Positions 46,821 to 54,638 of a stretch of DNA of 64,000 nucleotides are shown piece by piece. Below the pieces are notes generated by a model that worked only from the letters and a program-made list of their open reading frames with translations, had not been told where the DNA came from and searched no databases. This DNA comes from Opitutus sp. GAS368 (GTDB lineage: Bacteria; Verrucomicrobiota; Verrucomicrobiia; Opitutales; Opitutaceae). Position numbers and translations under genes: made by a program. Numbering within the stretch: the first letter of the stretch is position 1; each line of letters begins with the position of its first letter. Location: positions 56,283-120,282 of the forward strand of contig CAMDOF010000003.1 of the NCBI GenBank assembly GCA_945903465.1, given 5' to 3'.

Positions 46821-47465
46821 TTAAAACGGCCGAAGTTTTTCGTAAACTTTTGAGAGCCACCCGCGCTTTTGAGCGTCGGTCAACGCGCCCTCGGCGTAAA
46901 ACTCTACCCGCGCGTCCGCGATATTGGTTGATTGCACACTATTATCTCGAGCGACATCGTCCGCTCGCACCACACCGTGCAACACCACATACTGGGTCTC
47001 CCCAGAGAACGTCACGACCCGGACTCCCTGAATAATCAGGTTTCCGTTCGGCAAAACATCCGTCACCAAAACAGCCGCACGCGCGTTCAGCGTCTGCGAG
47101 TTGCTGACGTCTCCGCCACCGGAGAAGCTCGATTTTCCGGCACTACTCATTCCGGGCAATTCCCCACGACGACCAGCCAGACCAGTATAAAGAAACTTTC
47201 CGATCGTATCTTCCAGACTGGATTCCCTCGACGATTTCTTACTCTGCGAGCTCGACGCAATCGCCGATTCGGCCACGACGATTGTAACAATATCTCCAGC
47301 CGCCGCCGCTTTGCGGTCGGCAAACATGCTGCGCTGTGAACCTGCGCTGGACAACGGCCACAGCGAGTCGGCGTGAACCGTGCTCCCCAGCAGACACGCG
47401 ACGAGCACGCGGCTGGCTAGCGAGAACCGATGATGATTAGAAGCGGACTTTAACACGGTTTTCAT
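46821..47465 (-). CDS. flgH: Flagellar L-ring protein FlgH
   Basis: 214 residues. Core patterns are DSLWPLSSAGSQRSMFADRK, GDIVTIVVAES, LPNGNLIIQGVRVVTFSGET and VRADDVARDNSVQSTNIADA. FlgH is usually a lipoprotein. Here LVAC could act as a lipobox, but the N-terminus (LASRVLVACLLGSTVHADS) also fits cleavage at VHA by ordinary signal peptidase, so lipidation is uncertain. Its start overlaps the flgA end by 29 bp. Confidence 0.92.
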   Translation of the reverse strand: MKTVLKSASNHHRFSLASRVLVACLLGSTVHADSLWPLSSAGSQRSMFADRKAAAAGDIVTIVVAESAIASSSQSKKSSRESSLEDTIGKFLYTGLAGRRGELPGMSSAGKSSFSGGGDVSNSQTLNARAAVLVTDVLPNGNLIIQGVRVVTFSGETQYVVLHGVVRADDVARDNSVQSTNIADARVEFYAEGALTDAQKRGWLSKVYEKLRPF

Positions 47466-48204
47466 CGACGACAATTGCGGAGAAATTTTTGTGCGACTCA
47501 GGGTTGCGAACGGTGACAGTTTCACCCTGGGCGCCACTTTCCATGGCCAGAGCTTTCATCGTCACCACGAGAAGACCGGTTGAGGCGGAGACCTCGACAA
47601 CATCCCCTTTTTTAACGAGGGGACGACGCGTGATATCACGCCACGTCAGCATACGCCCAGCGGGAACCGCCCGAGCCATAATGAAACCGCGATCACCCGC
47701 AGACGCCGGCAGGACTTCACGCTCGCGCAAGAAGTCAACCCGACGAGCTTCGAGCGCCCCTGCATCAAAGGGAGAACCGACGGCAAGAGGCTGCCTCGTC
47801 GACCAAGCATCGCGCCACAGGGCCGCGCGGACCACGATGCCGCCATCCGCCGCCGAGCCCACCGGCTGCCCATCGGCGAGCATTCGAATGCGCAGCAACA
47901 TCGAGGACGATGGGACGGTCGGGTATTCCAGCACCGCGACATCCCAAACCGCCGCCAGACGAGCCGGGGAAGACCACGGACGGGTAAGTTCAAGTTGGAG
48001 CTCCCCCTCGAAATTGAAGTGGGCGGCGAGATCACGCGACAGCGCGGCGATAAATTGATCGCGAGAAAGCGGCGAAGCGAGCGGCGCCGTCGGAACGACC
48101 ACCACCGACGGTCCTTTCGCCTGGGCCCAAGCCGAAGCCGCGGGCAAAGATCCGCAGGCCAACAGCCGCATTGCGATATGAGGAAAGTGGGCGCGCATTT
48201 TCAT
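47437..48204 (-). CDS. flgA: Flagellar P-ring assembly chaperone FlgA
   Basis: 255-residue periplasmic protein. The N-terminus carries a signal peptide (RLLACGSLPAASAWA); the SAF-like C-terminal part shows FIMARAVPAGRMLTWRDITR, PLVKKGDVVEVSASTGLLVV and AQGETVTVRNPESHKNFSAI, which is typical. It guides FlgI into the P-ring. It shares 1 bp with the flgG stop. Confidence 0.92.
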   Translation of the reverse strand: MKMRAHFPHIAMRLLACGSLPAASAWAQAKGPSVVVVPTAPLASPLSRDQFIAALSRDLAAHFNFEGELQLELTRPWSSPARLAAVWDVAVLEYPTVPSSSMLLRIRMLADGQPVGSAADGGIVVRAALWRDAWSTRQPLAVGSPFDAGALEARRVDFLREREVLPASAGDRGFIMARAVPAGRMLTWRDITRRPLVKKGDVVEVSASTGLLVVTMKALAMESGAQGETVTVRNPESHKNFSAIVVDENRVKVRF

Positions 48205-48989
48205 CAGCGTTTCATGTTCGCGATATTCTGGAGCATCTCGTCCGAAGTCTGGATCGACTTACTGTTAATTTCGTAAGCACGCTGGGCCACGATGAGGTTC
48301 ACCATTTCCTCCACGATGTTCACGTTGGAGGATTCGATGTATCCCTGAATCACACTGCCAAAGCCTTGCTCGCCTGCCTGACCAAGCTCGGGCGTACCAC
48401 TGGCGGCCGTTTCCTCGTAAAGATTCCCACCAAGGCTCCGCAGACCGGCTGGGTTCGCAAAGCGCGCCAAAGAAAGCCGGAAATTCGTCGTCCCATTTTT
48501 CGTCTGCACCGTGACTTGACCATTTTCGGAAATGGAAACCGCACTCGCTCCCGGCGGGATCGGCTGAAAGCCACTCAACACCGGCAAACCATCTACCGTC
48601 ACCACCTGGCCCTGAGCATTGAGCTTGAAAGAGCCATCTCGCGTAAAACCTAGCGTACCATCGGGGCGCTGAATTTCAAAAAAACCATCGCCCTGAATGG
48701 CCACATCCAGTTTTTCTCCCGTCGCATTCAGCTGACCCTGCGTGAATACTTTGGAGGTCGCCGCCACCCGTGATCCGTTACCCACCTCTACGCCCGTCGG
48801 CACTAAGTTGCCGCCACCTGAGTCTGTGCCCGAGGCTCGCGTCGGCTTCTGATAAAGAAGATCCTGAAACTCGATCTTGCTCCGCTTGAACCCCGGCGTG
48901 TTCACATTCGCCAGGTTGTTAGCAATCGTGTTGAGGTTGAGCTGTTGCGCCTCCATTCCGGTCGCGGCAGAGTAAAGTGAGAGATTCAC
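48204..48989 (-). CDS. flgG: Distal rod protein FlgG
   Basis: 261 residues. LYSAATGMEAQQLNLNTIAN at the start, the DVAIQGDGFFEIQRPDGTLG block in the middle and SNVNIVEEMVNLIVAQRAYE near the end are diagnostic. The start is GTG at 48989; no clear ribosome-binding site is seen, and an AT-rich patch lies just upstream. Confidence 0.96.
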   Translation of the reverse strand: MNLSLYSAATGMEAQQLNLNTIANNLANVNTPGFKRSKIEFQDLLYQKPTRASGTDSGGGNLVPTGVEVGNGSRVAATSKVFTQGQLNATGEKLDVAIQGDGFFEIQRPDGTLGFTRDGSFKLNAQGQVVTVDGLPVLSGFQPIPPGASAVSISENGQVTVQTKNGTTNFRLSLARFANPAGLRSLGGNLYEETAASGTPELGQAGEQGFGSVIQGYIESSNVNIVEEMVNLIVAQRAYEINSKSIQTSDEMLQNIANMKR

Positions 48990-49038
48990 GTTTTGGGGGA
49001 GTTAAAGTTTTAAATTATTAAATTGAGTGCGCCCGCGC

Positions 49039-49788
49039 TTAGCCAAGCGCGTCGAGCGCCTTCTGCATTTGCTGGTCAACTGTGGTGATGATTTTTTGGT
49101 TGGCCTCGTAGGCGCGAGAAATGAGCACCAGATCCACCATCTCGCGCAGCGGCGCAACATTACTGCCCTCCAAATAACCTTGAAGGAGTTCCGGTTGATC
49201 AACCCGCTCAGGCTTCATCTCCTCAGGAGCAGAGAAAAAACCACCCGATAGCGGGGTCAGCCGACCGTTGTTCGAAAACTTCTGAATCGATAATTTCCCG
49301 AGCGACGTCGTCCCCTGAAAAATTGTCCCATCATGGTTAATCGCGACCTTGCCGCCACCGGCCAAAAACAGAATCGGTGAGCCGCCCTCGCTCATCACGG
49401 CGTCGCCCGTTGAGGTCACCAGCGTGCGGTCGGGCCGCATCCGGAACTCTCCGCTCCGGGTGTAAACCTTCGTGCCGTCAGGCCGCTGAATCTCAAAAAA
49501 ACCTTCACCTTGGATCGAGGCATCGAGTTCGCGCCGCGTCGGTTGCGTCTCTCCGGCCAGAAAATTTATCCCTGAATTTGTCTTCGGGAAAAGCGTTGGC
49601 ATTGAACCAATTTGACCGATCCGGCCCTTGGTATCCGCCATAATTTCACCCGCCGCTTGCGTCGAGAAACTGATCGTGCGCTTACGATAACCCGAAGTCT
49701 GGCTCGACGTAATGTTCTGCGACACGGAATCTTGCCAACGCTCCAGTGAGGCGAGGGCCGAGGCGCTTTGGTATAGTCCGATATTCAT
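49039..49788 (-). CDS. flgF: Proximal rod protein FlgF
   Basis: 249 residues from ATG 49788 (MNIGLYQSASALASLERWQD), the family-type N-terminus with GAAGAG just upstream; an ATG seven codons earlier is possible. Central LDASIQGEGFFEIQRPDGTK and C-terminal SNVAPLREMVDLVLISRAYE match FlgF/FlgG. It starts the flgF-to-flagellin run, after a gap of about 600 bp that holds no gene. Confidence 0.92.
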   Translation of the reverse strand: MNIGLYQSASALASLERWQDSVSQNITSSQTSGYRKRTISFSTQAAGEIMADTKGRIGQIGSMPTLFPKTNSGINFLAGETQPTRRELDASIQGEGFFEIQRPDGTKVYTRSGEFRMRPDRTLVTSTGDAVMSEGGSPILFLAGGGKVAINHDGTIFQGTTSLGKLSIQKFSNNGRLTPLSGGFFSAPEEMKPERVDQPELLQGYLEGSNVAPLREMVDLVLISRAYEANQKIITTVDQQMQKALDALG

Positions 49789-49819
49789 GAGCTCTTCACT
49801 CATAGCCAACGGCGTGCCG

Positions 49820-49890
49820 ATTAAATCATGCTTGTTTTAATTAATTGATTAATAACAAATTAAAATAGATAGAGATTCATTAAATTTCAG
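49820..49890 (-). promoter_or_regulatory. AT-rich island upstream of flgF
   Basis: About 70 bp that are mostly A and T in a GC-rich genome (TTAATTAATTGATTAATAAC around 49837-49856). It probably holds the promoter of the flgF run, but no single -35/-10 pair stands out. Confidence 0.45.
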
Positions 49891-49993
49891 CTTAAACGAG
49901 AAACCCGCTTCTCGGCATTTTTTGCCGCAACTAGCGCAGATCCACCCCGAACAACGCTCCGCGCTCACTTTGCTTTCGCGATGGGCGCAGTGG

Positions 49994-50065
49994 CCCTGCC
50001 GCGGGCGCGCCCTGCCGCGGGCGCGCTCTGCCACGGGCGCGCTCTGCCGCGGGCGCACTCTGCCA
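49994..50065. repeat. 16-bp tandem repeat, 4.5 copies
   Basis: Units of the type CCCTGCCGCGGGCGCG begin at 49994, 50010, 50026, 50042 and 50058 (last partial), with one or two changes each. It lies in the non-coding stretch 49810-50390, where I see no gene. Confidence 0.85.
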
Positions 50066-50390
50066 ATAACCACAGATCTGCCGCCGCCATGCCCCCAAAA
50101 AACGAACTACGACCCGTCCTCAAAATCGTGCCTGTCGCACGTTCCACCGCGGAAATCGCCGCGCGAATAACCCCCCAGTCCAAGCCTTGCTCACTCCGAA
50201 CCCGCAAACGCGACGCACCGACCGACCGGCTTTCCGCCCGTGGCAGGCCCTCCGCTCCCAGCAACGCCAAGGAACCGTAATGGTCCAGCCTTTACCCGTC
50301 TTTTTTGACAACCCGAAAAACGTCAACCGCTTCAGTCCCGTCATCGCCCCCCCTCCCCTCCCAGTTGCGAAGACGGAGCCGCCATCACCG

Positions 50391-50648
50391 TTAGGTGCCC
50401 GCGGGGTAGAGGCAGTCGACCTCGATAATCTCTCCGCACACGCAAGTGACAATGAGCCTGACGACTTTGTCGCCCTCCTTGACCACTTGAACACTCGCGC
50501 CCTCGCCCGGTTGAACGGGGCTTTCCCCTAAGTGATTTGCGTTCGTTCGCGCGGTCGCGCAGGAGACCACCTTCGCCCTAGGCTGATCGGTCGGCGGCCG
50601 AAGCGACAGCCCAGCGACATTCTGCTTACCTTGAAGAAATGGTTTCAT
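50391..50648 (-). CDS. Small CxC-containing protein downstream of motB
   Basis: 85 residues. The second half reads VQVVKEGDKVVRLIVTCVCG, then EIIEVDCLYPAGT, with Cys in CVC and DC suggesting a small metal-binding beta-fold; the first half is polar. Its ATG overlaps the motB stop by 4 bp, so it is co-translated with the stator genes. I recognise no family. It may be a stator- or flagellum-linked accessory protein. Confidence 0.7.
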   Translation of the reverse strand: MKPFLQGKQNVAGLSLRPPTDQPRAKVVSCATARTNANHLGESPVQPGEGASVQVVKEGDKVVRLIVTCVCGEIIEVDCLYPAGT

Positions 50649-51511
50649 AGAGAGGGCTTCACTACCGCCGACGCTGGCTGCACAAAAGGCGCCTGACTCT
50701 GCGGCTTTTCTTCGGAAGCGGTCGACAAGGGAATCGCCTTTTCGACGGGCTTGCTCTCCTTAAAGCGGGGCTTCGCCGACATGCTCAGGCTCAGGGTAAC
50801 CCGGTGGTTTGAATCTGAATCTCGCGGCTCACCTTGCAGGGGTTTCGTATCGGCATAGCCCGTCACCCTTTCAATTTGTGCGGGTTCGACGGCGTGATGC
50901 ACCAGCACGCGGCGGGCGGCGTTCGCCCGATCTGCCGAGAGCTCCCAGGCGCCGTAATTTTCACGGTTCAAGGTAACATTCGACTTGGTGTGACCATCAA
51001 TAATCACATTGAATTTGTGGCGATCAATCGTCCACGCCAAGCTCTGGAGGATAAAATTTCCCCATTCCGTAAACTCCGCCGTATCGTTAACGAAGAGCGG
51101 TCGGAGGTTCCGATCGAAGAGCGTCACGCGTAGGCCATCGGTAGTCACTTGGACATCAACCGGCTTGCTCGTGGGGTTGTCGTCGAGATGCAGGAGCCGG
51201 TAAAAATCGGCGGCCACTGAACTGAGGAAAGTGAGCTGAAGCTGTTTATTCCGGTCGTTTTCTTTTTCCGTGCCATTGCTTGAGCCTGAACTGGAGGATG
51301 TTTTATTGCTGTTCATCGGCATAACACCGGAAGATTGCTTCAAGGGAGAATTGAACGGGTCTTGAAAATACCGCGAGGTCGCGATGACGATCGCGGGGCT
51401 CTGCGCGGAGATCCAGAGCACCATAAAAAGCGCCATCATCGCGGTGACAAAATCGGCATAGGCAACTTTCCAAGCGCCACCATGGTGGGCTGCAGCTTTT
51501 TTCCGAGCCAT
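50645..51511 (-). CDS. motB: Flagellar stator protein MotB
   Basis: 288 residues. The N-terminus AAAHHGGAWKVAYADFVTAM and ALFMVLWISA carries the single helix with the proton-binding Asp. A Ser-rich linker follows, then an OmpA-like peptidoglycan-binding domain (VIIDGHTKSNVTLNRENYGA, WELSADRANAARRVL, RVTGYADTKPL). The last 40 residues are Pro/Lys-rich. The ATG at 51511 gives the family N-terminus. It is 102 bp after motA. Confidence 0.95.
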   Translation of the reverse strand: MARKKAAAHHGGAWKVAYADFVTAMMALFMVLWISAQSPAIVIATSRYFQDPFNSPLKQSSGVMPMNSNKTSSSSGSSNGTEKENDRNKQLQLTFLSSVAADFYRLLHLDDNPTSKPVDVQVTTDGLRVTLFDRNLRPLFVNDTAEFTEWGNFILQSLAWTIDRHKFNVIIDGHTKSNVTLNRENYGAWELSADRANAARRVLVHHAVEPAQIERVTGYADTKPLQGEPRDSDSNHRVTLSLSMSAKPRFKESKPVEKAIPLSTASEEKPQSQAPFVQPASAVVKPSL

Positions 51512-51613
51512 AAAATAGGATTGATTGAAAGGTTGAGGGAGGAGCGTCAGGTGCGAGGAAGACAACGGCTGGCAGCGTAGCGGGCCACGCCGGGCCCAAG
51601 CAGAGCCCCTCGA

Positions 51614-52477
51614 TTACTTGACGGGGGCGAGCGCCTTTAAAGTCGATTCGAGCTCAGCGCTCCCGGGTTGGACCCGGCTGTCCAGTGAGCGACGAGCCAC
51701 CTCGACCGCCGTCAGCGGCGCGAGTCCTTTGGCAAAACTCGATACGGCCTGAAGGATACAACGGAAGAGCTGCTCCTCGGAGGCTTCGATGCTTTTAAGC
51801 CGAGCGCCCAGCGGACTCACGAAACCGTAGGCGATAAAGATGCCCAACAATGTGCCCGTGAGCGCAGCCGCCACTTTCTCTCCCACCGCCTCGGGCCCTT
51901 CCGCAATGGCCGACATCGTGTTGATGATGCCGAGGACCGCCGCAATGATACCAATGGCCGGGAGCGAATCTGCCAGCAGTTGCAAGACGTGCAGCGGGTG
52001 CTCCGCCTCAATGGCCTTGGCGTCGAGCTCCGCCTCCATCAAGTCCGCAATTTGATCGGGTTTAATTTTCCCATCAATCACCGGCTTCAATCCGTTCAAT
52101 AGAAATTCTAGCCGCTGCGGATGATTAAGAATCACCGGGTAGCGTTGGAAAATACTACTTTTTTGAGGGTCCATCACGTGCTCTTCGAGCGCGATCAGCC
52201 CATTCCGCCGGCCGACCATAAATACTTCGTACAACAATTTCAGCAGGTCGCTAAATTCAGATTTACTGATATTCTTCCCCTTCAATGCATCCATCACCTT
52301 GTGCAGAAGCTCCTTTAACACGTGGCCAGGCGTGGCAATCACCACGAGACCTCCCGAGATTCCCAAAATAACCACAAATTCCGATGCATGGATCAGCAAC
52401 TTCGGATTCCCGCCAGCCATCATAAATCCACCTACCGTGGAAACGAGGACAATAATTGATCCGAGTACTATCAACAT
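51614..52477 (-). CDS. motA: Flagellar stator protein MotA
   Basis: 287 residues with four membrane helices (MLIVLGSIIVLVSTVGGFMM, VVILGISGGLVVIATPG, LPAIGIIAAVLGIINTM, ALTGTLLGIFIAYGFVSPLG). The cytosolic loop between helices 2 and 3 holds the torque-generating region. It forms the ion channel with MotB. Confidence 0.95.
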   Translation of the reverse strand: MLIVLGSIIVLVSTVGGFMMAGGNPKLLIHASEFVVILGISGGLVVIATPGHVLKELLHKVMDALKGKNISKSEFSDLLKLLYEVFMVGRRNGLIALEEHVMDPQKSSIFQRYPVILNHPQRLEFLLNGLKPVIDGKIKPDQIADLMEAELDAKAIEAEHPLHVLQLLADSLPAIGIIAAVLGIINTMSAIAEGPEAVGEKVAAALTGTLLGIFIAYGFVSPLGARLKSIEASEEQLFRCILQAVSSFAKGLAPLTAVEVARRSLDSRVQPGSAELESTLKALAPVK

Positions 52478-52516
52478 AGAGTGGCCGTGGGCTAAGTCCG
52501 ATAACCAAACAACTGG

Positions 52517-53314
52517 TCAGCGGTCGCGCACACGCTGCAGATAAGCACGCAAACCGAGGATGGTTTGGGTGTGAATCTGGCAAATCCGCGACTCCGTCAG
52601 GCCGAAGATCGCGGCAATTTCAGCTAGGCGCATATTTTCAAAGTAGTACATCGCGAGGATCTTCTTCGGTATATCGGGCAATTCCGCGATCCGTTGAGTG
52701 AGAAGTTGCACCAACTCCGCTTTTTCCAGGTTCTCGCGCCCAGTCACATCCTCTTCGTCCGCCAGTAAGTCGTGGAGCGAGGGCCCGTCACCGTCTTGGC
52801 GCTCCGGCTGCTCATCGATCGGAATAAAAGTAACCGGCTTGGCTTCATCCACCCAAGCGGCGTACTCCTTGGCGTTGATGCCGAGCGCTGCGGCCACCTC
52901 GGCATCGGTCGCAACTCGACCCACCTTTTGCTCGACCTCATCGATCGCCGCTTTGAGCTTGCGCGACCGAGCGCGCGTCCGCCGTGGGCACCAGTCCATC
53001 CGCCTAAGCTCATCCAAGATCGCGCCGCGTATCCGCATCACCGCATAACCGGCAAAGGTCGTCCCCTGCTCAGGATTATATTTTCGAACCGCTGCCAGCA
53101 GCCCCGTAATACCCACGCTATAAAGATCGTCGGCGTCGACGTGTGCTGGGACGCTGAGTTTAATACGATCGACCACATTGCGAACGAGGGGAAGATAACG
53201 CTCGATCAAATCCTTTTCATCGACGGCCCCCGGGGAGACCCCTTGATAAGCTCGCCAGGCGGCCGCAGACTTAACTTCCAAACTGGGCGGGGTGATAGCA
53301 GTGGCTGTATTCAT
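52517..53314 (-). CDS. fliA: Flagellar sigma factor FliA (sigma-28/WhiG type)
   Basis: 265 residues. Region 2: LIERYLPLVRNVVDRIKLSV and DLYSVGITGLLAAVRKYNPE with FAGYAVMRIRGAILDELRRM. Region 3: RVATDAEVAAALGI. Region 4: LPDIPKKILAMYYFENMRLA, EIAAIFGLTESRICQIHTQT. It directs RNA polymerase to late flagellar promoters. The anti-sigma factor FlgM is not in the window. It lies 11 bp after a small membrane-protein gene. Confidence 0.95.
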   Translation of the reverse strand: MNTATAITPPSLEVKSAAAWRAYQGVSPGAVDEKDLIERYLPLVRNVVDRIKLSVPAHVDADDLYSVGITGLLAAVRKYNPEQGTTFAGYAVMRIRGAILDELRRMDWCPRRTRARSRKLKAAIDEVEQKVGRVATDAEVAAALGINAKEYAAWVDEAKPVTFIPIDEQPERQDGDGPSLHDLLADEEDVTGRENLEKAELVQLLTQRIAELPDIPKKILAMYYFENMRLAEIAAIFGLTESRICQIHTQTILGLRAYLQRVRDR

Positions 53315-53325
53315 GAGCGTGGATT

Positions 53326-53553
53326 TTAAGACTTACTCTTAGCCGCCGCGGTGGCGGCAGCATGACGTTGCAAAATAATTTCTCGGATACCGCGGACGAG
53401 AACCGTCCAGAACCAACGGAAAAGCAGGGCTCCTACGAGACAACCAACGGCCCCGTCAAAAAGAACTCGGTCCGCTTGATGACCAGCGAAGTAACTGGCC
53501 GTCCCCGTGAGGATCAGACCCGTGAACCCGCCAATAAGGAAAATGAATTTCAT
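53326..53553 (-). CDS. Small two-helix membrane protein between flhF and fliA
   Basis: 75 residues. Two hydrophobic segments (FLIGGFTGLILTGTASYFAG, then FDGAVGCLVGALLFRWFWTV) are followed by a basic, Ala-rich tail (RHAAATAAAKSKS). The gaps to flhF (20 bp) and fliA (11 bp) show it is part of the flagellar operon. It takes the position where FlhG/YlxH is normally encoded but is unrelated to it. No family is recognised. Confidence 0.75.
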   Translation of the reverse strand: MKFIFLIGGFTGLILTGTASYFAGHQADRVLFDGAVGCLVGALLFRWFWTVLVRGIREIILQRHAAATAAAKSKS

Positions 53554-53573
53554 AGAAAACGAAATGGGTGGCC

Positions 53574-54632
53574 TCAGTTGCGATCTTCCGGCAAAGTCCG
53601 GCGGACAATCGCTCCCGGAACATCTTCTTCACAGTCTCCAGTGAGAGACGGGCCGGTCGCTAAAAAAAGCGGCTCGAGGGCTTCATCGAAAAGATAATCC
53701 CACAGTTTACCCCACTGCGGAACCTCATCGAGATGGGTAAAAACTAAATGCGTGGCCCCGAGATCCCGCCCCGCAGAATAAGCGTCCCGCAACGAGGCAC
53801 GATCATAGGCGGCATTCAGCACGAGCACGCGCTCGTTGATGGCCTCGCGGTCAAGAAAGGCCGCGAGCTGGGCGTTATCGGCCGGTCGACGGGTGGAAAG
53901 GCCAGGCATATCAAAGTAAACAAAACCATTGGTGACCGCAGCCTGAGTCTCGCATGGGAAATGGGCCAGCGGAATACCCATCGCTTCGGAAAAAACGGGC
54001 AGTGGGCCTAGCGAATTGGGCCGATCGAATTCGACACTGACGACGTGGCCGAGACGAGCCCGCCGAATCACTTCTTGCGCCAGCCACTTGCAAAGGGCGG
54101 TGGTTCGCCCCACCCCCGGCGCACCGAGAAAAGCGGCCCGAGAGAGCGGCGCACGACTCGGCCTGGACTCCACTTGCGTGCGAAGCAGTCGCGATGTCTC
54201 GGCCAAAGCGCGGTGCAGAGGCAGCGAGTTGAGCAAATTCCAATTCTCACCGGCCTGCAGTCGCGTCAGCGCCGTTTCTGTGATACCGGAGCGCAACAGC
54301 AGAGCGCTTAAACCCAAAGTCGCTGGGCCTTGGCCCAGCCGATCGTGATCAGTCCGCGGCGGGACCGGCAGCTGAGACAACAGCGCGGCGGGCGGAGTGG
54401 CCGGCTCCTCAGAAATAATATTCAACGCTGGGATCGGTGCATCAATTTGCGCAATCACTTCGAGTTTCGGGGCGACGAAGAACTTTCTCAACCCGGTCGC
54501 CTCCACCGAACGCACCGACAAAACGCGCGCAGACGAACCGAGCTTCTCCTTGATCAGTGAAACGGCCTGATCAATTGACTTTACCGTGAACTTATAAGTG
54601 CCGGGGGCAAGCTTTGGAGTAGGCGATGACAT
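53574..54632 (-). CDS. flhF: FlhF-like flagellar GTPase with altered nucleotide motifs
   Basis: 352 residues. The N-terminal B-domain resembles FlhF (YKFTVKSIDQAVSLIKEKLG). The NG-domain P-loop reads GAPGVGRTT (170-178): the invariant Lys is Arg 176 (codon CGA at 54105-54107). The usual DTAG is DMPG and the TKLD specificity motif is THLD. It may bind nucleotide poorly or differently. FlhF normally sets flagellum position and number at the pole. It lies 6 bp after flhA, the usual order. Confidence 0.85.
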   Translation of the reverse strand: MSSPTPKLAPGTYKFTVKSIDQAVSLIKEKLGSSARVLSVRSVEATGLRKFFVAPKLEVIAQIDAPIPALNIISEEPATPPAALLSQLPVPPRTDHDRLGQGPATLGLSALLLRSGITETALTRLQAGENWNLLNSLPLHRALAETSRLLRTQVESRPSRAPLSRAAFLGAPGVGRTTALCKWLAQEVIRRARLGHVVSVEFDRPNSLGPLPVFSEAMGIPLAHFPCETQAAVTNGFVYFDMPGLSTRRPADNAQLAAFLDREAINERVLVLNAAYDRASLRDAYSAGRDLGATHLVFTHLDEVPQWGKLWDYLFDEALEPLFLATGPSLTGDCEEDVPGAIVRRTLPEDRN

Positions 54633-54638
54633 GGCAAA

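Noticed and set aside
49804..49819. Sigma-54-like site (CGGCACG-N4-TGGC on the minus strand) upstream of flgF
   Set aside because: The GG and GC are 12 bp apart as required, but two positions differ from consensus and the transcript would start about 5 nt before the ATG, leaving no room for a ribosome-binding site.
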